64,000 bases of DNA from Gibbula magus. Taxonomy: Eukaryota; Mollusca; Gastropoda; Trochida; Trochidae. Below are positions 45,552-56,290 of this stretch, in pieces. The DNA is taken from contig OW388302.1 in assembly GCA_936450465.1 (NCBI GenBank), forward strand, positions 60,486,328 to 60,550,327, written 5' to 3'. Every line of letters begins with the position of its first letter. Position 1 is the stretch's first letter. The notes below the pieces were generated by a model. That model worked only from the letters and a program-made list of their open reading frames with translations. It did no database searches and was not told the DNA's origin. Both the position numbers and the translations under genes were made by a program.

Positions 45552-48045
45552 CTAGATTAGCGTTTGAGGGACACGCAAAAGCAGAGCAGCTCCGAAACTT
45601 AGGGTCTCGCCTTTCCCTGATCCGCCTTCTCGTCAGCATCAATAAAATGGGAATTCTTTTTAACAAAAGTTTGTTCATTATTCGAGTTATTACTAATCAT
45701 CACAAGGGTCACTTTCCACAAGTTTGTTCTTAAAACCTATTTATTCTTTCAAAATTTGATCAAAGGATTAACATGGCCTTAACCAATATCTCATGACCTT
45801 GACCTTGACCTTTGACCTTGAAGGTCACAGCATCAATGATCACTTTTCATCGCGTATAATAATCATGCAATGCCTCAAAGTGTTCATAGTTAAAATACGG
45901 CAGATTTACAAAAGCATGCTTAAGTTTTGACATCACTGTGACCTTGACTTTGACAGATTTTAGCGAAAACGTTTTCAAATCTTGGTCTTTCTCCATAGTT
46001 CATATCTACCAAATAAGAGCCTAATAGCACAAATAAAGTTTGAAGTTATCACGTTTACAAGGATTGTTGTAGTGATTTCAGAACTCATGACCTTCACCTT
46101 TGACCTTGAATGTGAACATGTCAAAATCATTCACCAGGTGTATAAGAAAGAAATTAAGCTATCTATATGAGGTGTTAATATATTCATGGAAAAAAAGTTA
46201 CTTAGTGATTTCAGAACTGGTCAGCATGACCATATCTCGTGACCTTGACCTTTAAAATTCAAGGTCACACAATCAGTGATCACTTTTCATTGTGAATCAC
46301 AATCATGTAATGATTCAAAGTGTTAATAGTTGAAATAAGACATTTTCGCAAAAGCATGCTTAGGTTGTGACCTCGCTATGACCTTGACCTTTGACGGATG
46401 TTAGCGAAAACCTTTTCAAATCTTGGCCTTTCTCCATAGTTAATATATACCAAATAAGAGCCTGATAGCACAAATATTTTACAAGTTATCGTGTTTACAA
46501 GGATTGTTTTAGCAATTTCAGAACTTGTGACCTTGACCTTTGACCTTGAATATGAACATGTCAAAATAATTCCCCAGGGGCATAAGTAAGAAGTTATGTA
46601 TATGAGGTGTTGATACCTCCTTGGAAAGAAGTTATTTAGTGATTTCAGAACTGGTGACCAAGACCCTATCTCGTGACCTTGACTTTTAAAATTCAAGGTC
46701 ACACAATCAGTGATCACTTTTCATTGTGTATCACAATCATGTAATGATTCAAAGTGTTAATAGTTGAAATAAGACATTTTCGCAAAAGGATGCTTAAGTT
46801 GTGACCTCACTATGACCTTGACCTTTGACGGATTTTAGCGAAAACCTTTTCAAATCTTGGCCTTTCTCCATAGTTGATATACACCAAATAAGAGCCTGAT
46901 AGCACAAATATTTTTCAAGTTATCGTGTTTACAAGGATTTTTTTAGCGATTTCAGAACTCGTGACCTTGACCTTTGACCTTGAATATGAACATGTCAAAA
47001 TAATTCCCCAGGGGCATAAGTAAGAAGTTATGTATATGAGGTGTTGATACCTCCTTGGAAAGAAGTTATTTAGTGATTTCAGAACTGGTGACCAAGACCC
47101 TATCTCGTGACCTTGACCTTTAAAATTCAAGGTCACACAATCAGTGATCACTTTTCATTGTGTATCACAATCATGTAATGATTCAAAGTGTTAATAGTTG
47201 AAATAAGACATTTTCGCAAAAGCATGCTTAAGTTGTGACCTCACTATGACCTTGACCTTTGACGGATTTTAGCGAAAACCTTTTCAAATCTTGGCCTTTC
47301 TCCATAGTTGATATACACCAAATAAGAGCCTGATAGCACAAATATTTTTCAAGTTATCGTGTTTACAAGGATTTTTTTTAGCGATTTCAGAACTCGTGAC
47401 CTTGACCTTTGACCTTGAATATGAACATGTCAAAATAATTCCCCAGGGGCATAAGTAAGAAGTTATGTATATGAGGTGTTGATACCTCCTTGGAAAGAAG
47501 TTATTTAGTGATTTCAGAACTGGTGACCAAGACCCTATCTCGTGACCTTGACCTTTAAAATTCAAGGTCACACAATCAGTGATCACTTTTCATTGTGTAT
47601 CACAATCATGTAATGATTCAAAGTGTTAATAGTTGAAATAAGACATTTTCGCAAAAGCATGCTTAAGTTGTGACCTCACTATGACCTTGACCTTTGACGG
47701 ATTTTAGCGAAAACCTTTTCAAATCTTGGCCTTTCTCCATAGTTGATATACACCAAAGAAGAGCCAGATAGCACAAATATTTTTCAAGTTATCTTGTTTA
47801 CAAGGATTTTTTTAGCGATTTCAGAACTCGTGACCTTGACCTTTGACCTTGAATGTGAACATGTCAAAAAAATTCCCCAGGGGTATAAGTAAGAAGTTAT
47901 GTATATGAGTTCTCAAAACCTAATTAGGAAAAAAGTTATAGCCAATACAAAACGCGCCGGAGGCGGCGGCGGCGGCGGGGGCGGCGGCGGCGATGGAAAC
48001 TGCACAAAAACTGATAGCAGCTCCGACTTAGTCGGAGCTGCTAAT
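45552..48045. repeat. 434-bp tandem array element rich in AGGTCA half sites
   Basis: About five units repeat with 434-435 bp spacing (gtgacctcactatgacc at 46367, 46801, 47235, 47670; the first, near 45926, is more diverged). Each unit has several runs of tgaccttgacctttgacctt, i.e. AGGTCA half sites on the minus strand. The array ends in (GGC)n at 47959-47992 and a hairpin, agcagctccgac-tta-gtcggagctgct (48015-48041). An 'agcagctccgaaacttag' at 45583 marks the other end. Confidence 0.88.
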
Positions 48046-48068
48046 TAATTTAATACTTACTACATCAG

Positions 48069-48280
48069 CACCCCTGCAGTTATTGAAAAACTTACAAAGG
48101 CGAAAGATGATCCTTTTATCTCAACCTACAACAGGTATATATAACAAATACGAACAAATAAATTTAAAAAAAGGTTGTATCTTTTTCGATTTATGTTTGT
48201 TATTAATATATTTTGTATTATGTTTGCATTCATTTTTCAGTCAAGAAGACCAGGAAGATCAACGATTCTCTGCACCTTGA
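48069..48280 (+). CDS. Probable last two exons of an unidentified gene
   Basis: Exon 48069-48134 (acceptor tactacatcag, donor gtatat) reads TPAVIEKLTKAKDDPFISTY in phase 2. After a 106-bp intron the acceptor cattcatttttcag leads to exon 48241-48280, which completes a Ser codon and reads QEDQEDQRFSAP then TGA. Frame, signals and an AATAAA at 48464-48469 support a gene end. No domain is visible in so short a piece. The upstream exon would lie beyond the tandem array. An alternative is that these are chance signals. Confidence 0.42.
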
Positions 48281-48877
48281 GGTCGACAGAAGACGAACAC
48301 ACCCAATGGGACACACAGGGTACTAGTTTGAAGCTGAAGTGTCTGACATCACTCCAGGAGGATGATTCGTGACGTAATTAAACCGGGCCGTTTCCTCTAG
48401 GAAAATAGAATAACATGTTCCTCAAATACATAGTGACTGGCCGGCTGGACAGTAATAACCCAGAATAAAACCCGTAACTGTGGCTTTATCGGTGATCATC
48501 TTTTCTTGATCAGCAGCAATGTCCTGTTAATCACATCAACTTCAATTGATGTTATTTTGCTGGATTATGTATGAAGTAATTTATATAAATCAATGTGTAT
48601 CTAGATGATCATAGTTAGTTTCACCACATAGTCTTGTGTGTTTAAATACATTTTATAGATTTGATTTGATTTGATCAGATGTCTTTTCCTTTTCGCAATT
48701 AGTTAAAATAATATTCCAAGAATGACTCTGCTATTGGCACTTTATGTAATAAACCTTATAACAAAGTACAATTATTTGTGTCATTAGTAGAATAATTTTC
48801 TCCGAAGCATTATTGCTCTTGATGAAGATAGCAGTTGATGCTGTAGGTGTTGACACTGCATTCATGTAAATCATAAC
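48281..48877. other. 3' flank, nothing further recognised
   Basis: No repeats or frames of note. Confidence 0.35.
48464..48469 (+). promoter_or_regulatory. Candidate poly(A) signal AATAAA
   Basis: Lies 184 nt after the TGA at 48278-48280, at a typical distance. Confidence 0.35.
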
Positions 48878-48919
48878 ATGCTTGATATGCGTGTTAAGCA
48901 CAACATGCAAATGTCAACC

Positions 48920-49305
48920 ATGGACACAAGGTTGAACCCTACAGTAAACCATTACAATGAAACCACACTGAAGTCTACATTAAACCTTAACATGGAAACC
49001 AGTCTGAAACCTACCGTAAACCATTACACTGAAACCAGACTGAAACCTACAGTAAACCATTACACTGAAACCAGACTGAAACCTACAGTAAACCATAATA
49101 CTAAAACCACACTGAAACCTACAGTAAATCTCAACATGGAAACTAGGTTGAAACCAACAGTAAACCTTAACATGGAAATCAGACTGAAACCTACAGTAAA
49201 CCTGAACATGGAAACCAAGTTGAAACCAAGTGTAAACTAAGAAATATGGAAACCAACAGGAAACCAAGTGGAAACTATCATATGGAAACTGAGTTGAAAC
49301 CTACA
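48920..49305. repeat. 36-bp minisatellite, open in frame
   Basis: About ten units of the type aaacctacagtaaaccatta... with a 36-bp period. Because 36 is divisible by three, the plus strand stays open for 120 codons (48878-49240) as 12-residue repeats (KPTVNHYTETRL), and the minus strand is open too. Without other coding evidence it is best treated as a minisatellite. Confidence 0.88.
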
Positions 49306-49324
49306 AGAAAGATATTCATGGAAA

Positions 49325-49325
<1 letters not shown>

Positions 49326-49391
<66 letters not shown>
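49326..49391. repeat. (TA)n microsatellite
   Basis: About 65 bp of pure alternating TA between the minisatellite and the LINE. Confidence 0.97.
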
Positions 49392-49394
<3 letters not shown>

Positions 49395-49409
49395 GTTTCT
49401 ATTTGAAGC

Positions 49410-50302
49410 TATGGTCAAAGTTATCCCCCCATTAAAAAAGTTAGTCCTTTGATAAACTGCTTACGAAGTCTTAAATACCGCCTATCGCGTAAAAGCTTGG
49501 AAACTATCTATAAATCCTTCATCATACCAATTTTCGATTACTGCAGTCACATTTGGGACAATTGTACTCAGGAACAGTGTAATATGCTAGAAAAACTGAA
49601 TCTAGACGCGTTGAGATCCATTTGTGGTGCAGTTCGTGGTACAAGTCATGACAAGTTATATGAAGAAACTAACCTAACACCACTGGCGGAACGTAGATAT
49701 ATTTCTAAACTGACAACTTTTTACAAAATGAAGAACAATCTCGCGCCTCAATATCTCAGTGACCTTCTACCTACAACACCTAGTACTCATGACTACAATC
49801 TGAGAGAAAACTCGTCCGTGCGAACTATTAAATGTAGAACGGCGACATACGCCAGATCATTCCTACCCGATACAATAAAACTGTGGAATGCACTAAGTCC
49901 AGAAATTCAAAACATTGATACCTTATCCAGATTCAAGAATTCAATTTGCAGACCCAAAATAAAATCTACTGTCTTCGACCTTAGTTATGGCTCAAGAATT
50001 TGCCAAATTATCCACGCCCGCCTCAGGCTCCATTGTAGTGATTTGAATGCCGATAAGTTCAACAGACATATTATCGATAGCCCCTTGTGCGCATGCGGTC
50101 ACCCAATTGAAAATGCTGTACACTATTTCTCACATGCAGTAAATACACAGGCTTAAGACAGGAATCATTCTTCTATATTAAAGGATTCAGTATCGACACA
50201 GTACTACGGGGATGTACATCACTTACAACTGATGATCTCCATAAATTATTGAAATCTATCCATACTTATATAATAAAATCTGATCGATTTGAAACTTTAT
50301 GA
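49410..50302 (+). mobile_element. 5'-truncated LINE, C-terminal part of ORF2
   Basis: A long frame (49449-50156, 235 codons) encodes the post-RT region: KSLETIYKSFIIPIFDYCSHIW, LNLDALRSICGAVRGTS, LRENSSVRTIKCRTATYARS, SFLPDTIKLWN and a zinc-binding LCACGHPIENAVHYF. A shift near 50130 moves the end (SIDTVLRGCTSLT...HTYIIKSDRFETL, stop 50300) to another frame. It is a relatively young copy, cut at the (TA)n tract. Confidence 0.85.
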
Positions 50303-52442
50303 GCACTTTGATATTGATTGCTAAAGAAATGAATTTATATTCAATCATTACCATTATCTTTGAAGCTGATCCATGTATATGATATGTTCAAACCAATCTG
50401 TATTTATTTACGAAGATATAACTGCACTCGAGCGGCCTTTAAATAAGTTCATTGGAGCTTGGCCTATCCATTCATGTATTTTTCATGAATAAAATATGTT
50501 TAAAACGTAAATCAACAAAAAAAATTATATAAAACATGATCAAATGATCAAATTACCTCGCACTGTTTGAATGTATGAAAAGGCTGCCCAATTTGATTTT
50601 TTGAAGATTTTATGTACTGAATATAGTTTGTTTATCATTTCAAATTAGCCTACTGTACCAGAAATCTTCAACACTGAACATTTAAACAAAACTATAACAA
50701 TGACATCCTGAAATAAACGTCAGTATATTTATACAAAATAAAAACCTTTTTATGAAAATATTAATGTTGAGCATAAGATTACAATAATTTATGAAAGGAG
50801 AATACATCAAAGAAGAAAAGAGTATGATAATCGCCCTATCAATCACTTGTCGCATCTCTCCCGCATCTTTGCATTTTCCTGCCCATAGGCGAATAAACAT
50901 GGAATTAAAGATAATTATTTTCTCTTTACGATTATGAAAACAGGAAGAAAACATGTACAACTTTGTATAATAGAGGATATCGAAAGGAAGGCAACCTCAG
51001 TACTTTTGAATTTTTTTTAGGGGAAAGCGCACTTTTTGCGACACCTGTCAAATCACTTGCTGCATATTTAACTTTTGCTGCTCATATGAAAATTATAAGT
51101 GGAACTGAAGACAACACTTTTGTATTTGCGATAAAAAAATAATAATTAAATCTATAAAAATGTTTTACTTATCCACGTGTAGTTGTGTTGTTATGGATCT
51201 ATTTCTCTTTTAGAATGTTTGTCTTTAAGTCAATTGAATTTTGTCTGGAAGTATTTAAAGACGTTTATCGTAGTTGTCACGGTGTTTTAAAAGTAGGACT
51301 TCTACTATAGTTCTAAAAAGATAAACATTTATATTTCTTAAGGGCCTATTGATAGAATGTTTTTCAATTTCAAATGATATGGAAATTCGTGTACATAAAC
51401 ATACGCTTTACCTACAAATGTGAACATAAAGCCACACAATACAAAGAAAGTATAATCTAAATAATTAATTCGAAATTATTGTACAGACATAAGCCACGAG
51501 TTTGTACTTGTAACGTCCGAAATATATATATCTGATATTTTAACCAACATATTCGTACAGAGGTCGGGCAAAGAATTTACAGCTTTTTAATTAACTTAGG
51601 CCTATATATATAAATATATATATTTAAACATTTGTATAGAAAGTTTATATATTGAATGATATGCGTTATTAGCCGATACCATGTCGTTATTGCGATGAAA
51701 AGGCGTATCTCTAAGTTTCTTATATAGTATAAATTAAAATGACTCATCATGTGCTAAAACATGTTTTATGTTGAAAGTCAGTTCTGATGTAAATATGACT
51801 GTTTCGCTTTTGTAATAAAAAAAAAGAAACAAAATGGGTGCATCATATTCGTAATAAATGTCGACCGCCAAATATTGTAAGTAATAATTCATCAAGAATA
51901 TAATTGAGGTCAACTTTTCTTTTTCTTTATCAAACTCCAGGGGCAAGGGAAGCGATACAGACCCCATACATGCAAGAAAAATCCAAGAGTCAGACTGAAA
52001 AACAGTTAGGCCTTCCTCACGTCTACAGAAACAACTAAAATAAAACGTTACTTTTTGAAAGATTATCTTTTCATGTTTTAGAGGGTAGAGAAATGAACCG
52101 CCAACCTTTTAAAAAGGTAGTATGTCCTATAGCAACGATGCGTCAACGAATTACATGTAAAGTTCAAGAGGATACACAGTGTCGTCATTTAACTTATTTC
52201 CACATTTTCAGATTTTATAACATTTCAATTAAATGCCGAACGCCCTGTCCAAAACATTTTTAAAACAGCAATTTCTGCACCTCGTGTATGTTTGAACAGA
52301 CATCAAATTATAAGCACCCTATAAACTTTATCCATCAGCAATATTTTGTTTCACTCTTTTGAAAATTCTGTTTTAGTTGTTTCATCTGGGTAGTTTAGTT
52401 CGTTGTTTCGACAACACGTTTTTTCCTAGGTTCAAATAAACA
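50303..52442. other. AT-rich intergenic, nothing recognised
   Basis: No gene, repeat array or element border that can be supported. Confidence 0.4.
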
Positions 52443-52504
52443 CAGCCGTGATGTAAGTGAAATACTCTTGAAAGCGGCGTTAAGCCCCAACTCACCTCAC
52501 CTCA
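52443..52504 (+). mobile_element. SINE 3' tail fragment
   Basis: 'gtaagtgaaatactcttgaa' and 'gcggcgttaagccccaactc' match the last 60 bp of the SINE at 8529-8847. Confidence 0.8.
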
Positions 52505-52809
52505 AATAAACATGTCATCGGGAAACAAAACATTTCTTTTGACCATGGTGCTTTCTTTCACTGTTGACTGTTTTTATTCGGGAAAAAACTGTTTATAAAT
52601 TAATTAATTATCTTAACTAGGTCTATATCCACAAGAATATTGCATCTTGATATTAAGTTATCGTAGAAACATAAAAAAAAATTAAAACCAAATTGCAATT
52701 AATCCTCTTTTTATAGCGCTTGGATTTAAAAAGAAAAGTTTTCAAATGAATTATTTACTTTTATTAATCTAAATACAGGATATCATATTGTAATGCATTT
52801 ACGCAGCCT

Positions 52810-52944
52810 ATGGCGGTCGGAGTAGGCGAGCATGTGTGCAAGCTGACGTTTGAGCACCTTAATGGCGGACAGTCACGTGACACCAAGATGGTGGTGCCCG
52901 TGACTTTGGAAACAGAAACGTCTATAGGCATTGCATTTAAGTGA
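52810..52944 (+). CDS. Small ORF in a GC-richer patch, uncertain
   Basis: A 44-codon frame starts MAVGVGEHVCKLTFEHLNGG and ends at TGA 52942-52944. GC content is above the surroundings, and a CACGTG and an AAGATGG word lie inside. No domain and no splice context are clear. It may be an exon, a promoter-like patch of a retroelement, or chance. Confidence 0.18.
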   Translation: MAVGVGEHVCKLTFEHLNGGQSRDTKMVVPVTLETETSIGIAFK

Positions 52945-53794
52945 AAGTATTAAGATAAAGAGTTGATTTAATTGTGCTATATGAGTATTACATCATGTGC
53001 GACATATATTCACAAGATACTAGGTTATCTCACATATCATATAGTTCATAAACAAAGATGTGATCTTCGCATACATTCCTTACATGATGCATAAGATGTA
53101 AGGATGTGTGACAAGCTGATTTAATGTCCTTTTGAGTATTACACGACTTGCGACAGATATTCAATATATATTCCATGATTGTGTGACAATTTATTTGAGA
53201 GAAGTTTATTCACATACCATATAGTTCATATATACAAAGTTTTAACAAAGATTTTAACATACATATTCAGTACTTGTTGTATTGAATGTAATAAGATATT
53301 GATATAAGTGTACTGTTTGAGTATAATATTCCAATTGCGACAGGTAGTTATGAAACCCATGACGATTGATTACTTATCACACTTCAATGAAATTCTAAAA
53401 CGCTATACACGACAGCCGGTAACCTCCCATCACAGTACCTTCACCACTCGACTTTAACTCAGGACGTTCAAGCTCAATTCACTACTCAATTTACTATCAT
53501 GGTAATTGTCACCCCGAATGCGTTTCCTACACTATTAAGTGTTAAAGCGAACTGATTTGTTATACGATCTTGGAATACAAAAATACTCCAAGATGATATA
53601 GGCAAAATATTTTTGCTTTCAAGATTGTATAAAACAGGTTTACTGGTGCTTACCGTTTTCTTGCCTTTGGAAGCTAGACATTCCAATGCATTTGTATAGC
53701 ATCTAATATCAAGTGACATTAATATTACCTTAATGTATTATGTACTCACTTACCTACATACCGATGTAGTTTAACTATTCCTCGTTATTTAAGA
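52945..53794. other. AT-rich, nothing recognised
   Basis: Loosely repeated words (ttcacata[t/c]catatagttcata at 53030 and 53209) suggest an old ~180-bp duplication. Confidence 0.35.
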
Positions 53795-53960
53795 AATAAA
53801 GTTCGCTGTACCCCAATGTGTTTTGTAATAAAGTATAGTTTTGCCCTGAACTATTATAGCTAAAACACGAGGACGATAGTCCGAGTGCTTTGATGTTATA
53901 ATAGTTCAGGGCAAAACTATACTTTATTACAAAACACATTGGGGTACAGCGAACTTTATT
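53795..53960. mobile_element. Foldback element with perfect 64-bp arms
   Basis: 53795-53858 and 53897-53960 are exact reverse complements (aataaagttcgctgtacccc... / ...ggggtacagcgaactttatt). The 38-bp centre holds a smaller palindrome (cac..ggac-gata-gtcc..gtg). Confidence 0.92.
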
Positions 53961-54086
53961 ACTTTTCTAAGATAACCCATAACACAACATTCTGCTTTGA
54001 GTAATTTTGCAAGAAAGATAGACTTTACTTCCCTAATATTAATAATCCATGATCAGGGCCAACTGACGAGCCGTGCGACAACAGCG

Positions 54087-54121
54087 ACTATGACGTCATT
54101 GTTCTGTTGTGACGTCATAGT
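54087..54121. promoter_or_regulatory. Palindrome with two CRE (TGACGTCA) sites
   Basis: ACTATGACGTCA and TGACGTCATAGT form exact 12-bp arms around an 11-bp spacer. Each arm holds a full CREB/ATF consensus. A CACGTG E-box is at about 54322. No gene is seen close by. Confidence 0.45.
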
Positions 54122-54734
54122 GGTTCCTGAGGTTGCCTAATGCGGATTTCGTCGTTTTGGTTCAAGTACAAATGTAGCTTAAAATTAGAGACTAATTCGG
54201 ATACAAAAGAACACAATTCTTCATTAATTGTTATAACAACGCTACCGTTGTTTTAGGACATTATCATTTGCAGAAAAACACGGTCTTTTCAACTGCCCTC
54301 TTTCGTTGGGTTACCATGGGCCCACGTGACCACGAGGGGAGCGGAAACGTCATTCAATTGTTACGTCATCACAAAAACTATACCTTTATCGTCTGATAAA
54401 GTACTTTTATTTCGATTGTTCTAGCCGCTAGGCCTCTTAGAAATAAACAAAATAATGGGTTATATTGATTCAGCTTAAAATAATGACAAAGGGAAATATA
54501 TGATCTTGACAAATATCTATCTCAAATTTTGGTTTATATCTTCATCACACTTTAAAAATGTATAAAAAAAGTTCATCGTATAGCCTTCAATATTTAATAT
54601 AAATACTTTATTTCAAACAGAAAATGTCGCTACCTAGATCAAACTATCCATATGCTGTCACCACGTGTTAAGTTATACACATATTGTCAATATATGTAAC
54701 TATCACTACATGAAATAATGATATTTACAAAGGA

Positions 54735-56290
54735 TTAAATATCTATTAAAGATGGTATTTACAAGCTATTTACAAATATTAAAATACTTCTTTACAAAAA
54801 TAATAAAGGTAATAAATATCTATTAAAGATGGTATTTACAAGATATTTATTATTTTGTAAACATTTGTAAAGCTTTGTAAAGCTTTGTAAAGCTTTGTAA
54901 ATATCATCTTTAATATCGTTGAAAAGTTTTGTAAATATCATCTTTGACTTTGAATAAAAAAAATATGACTTTTGATGAAAACAGCTAACTTTGATTAAAA
55001 AAAGAGAATTTGATGAAAAATAATAACTTTGATGAGAAAAATTACTTGAATGAAAAAAATAACTTTAATGAAAAAATGACTTTGATGAAGGAAAAATATG
55101 TTTGATGAAAAAATTTACTTTGATGAAAAAATTTACTTTGATGAAAACATGACTTATATATTTTTTTTAAAAAGAAGTCTTTAATGGGAAAAATAAATTT
55201 GATAGAAAAATTATTTTGAATAAAAATCAGACTTGAATGAGAAAAAGTAATTTAATGAAAAAAATGATTTTGATTAAACACCGACTTTGATGGAAGAGAC
55301 TTTGATGAATAAAGAATATCTTTGATGAAAAAATTGGATATACATGAAAACTTGACTTTGAATAAAAAACATGAATTTGATTTAAAAAATGACTTGATGA
55401 GAAAATTTACTTTAATGAAAAAAATGATTTTAATGGAAAACTTACTTTTGTGAGACGGAAAAAATATGACTTTGATGAAAAAAAAATATCTTTGATGAAA
55501 ACATGACTTTGAATAAGGAACAACGACTTTTGATGACAAAAAAATATTGATGAAAAAATGTATTTGATTAAAAACTGACTTTGGTGAAAAAACTGACTTT
55601 GATGAAGAAAATGACTTTGAATGAGAAAAAATGAATTTGATGGAAAAATTATTTGATTGAAAATCAGACTTTAATGAGAACAATTAATTTAATGAAAAAA
55701 AACTGATTTTGATTAAAAACCGACTTTGATGGAAGAAACTGAAAATATTTTGATGTAAAAAAAATGACTTTGATGGAAAATGTGACTTTGATGAAGAAAA
55801 TGACTTTGAATAATAAAAAAAAGGCTTTTGATGAAAAGAAAAATTTGATGGAAAAATAAATTTGATGAAAAAATGAATATGATGAAAACATAATTTGATG
55901 AAAAATAATAATTTTAATGAGAAAATGAATTTAATTTTGATTTGAATTTGATTAAAAAACCGACTTTGATTTTTAAAAAATGACTTTGATTTTCAAAAAT
56001 GACTTTGATTTTCAAAAATGATTTTGATTTTCAAAAATGACTTTGATGAAAACATGACTTTGAATTAAAAAATGACTGATGAAAAATTAAATTTGATGAC
56101 AAAATTAATTTGATTAAAAAAATGACTTTAATGATAAAAATGAATTTAATGAAACAAAATTATTTTCATTAATTAATGATTTTGATTGAAAAACCGACTG
56201 TGATGGTAAAAACTTTGATGATAGCATGACTTTGAATTTTAAAAAATGGCCTTTGATGACGAAAATGTATTTAATGAAAAAAACATTGAT
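54735..56290. repeat. Degenerate ~18-bp AT-rich minisatellite with higher-order period
   Basis: 54960-56290 is a drifted series of gactttgatgaaaaaaat-type words. The longer phrase gattttgattaaa.accgac recurs at 55264, 55704 and 56168, a second period of about 440-465 bp. On the left, 54737 and 54816 share aatatctattaaagatgg, and agctttgtaa repeats at 54870-54900. Apparent minus-strand frames (Phe/Lys/Ser-rich) are an effect of the repeat. Confidence 0.82.

Noticed and set aside
46376..47586. Three similar minus-strand ORFs (MITDCVTLNFK...)
   Set aside because: They are the same frame repeated in each 434-bp tandem unit, so they are a repeat artefact.
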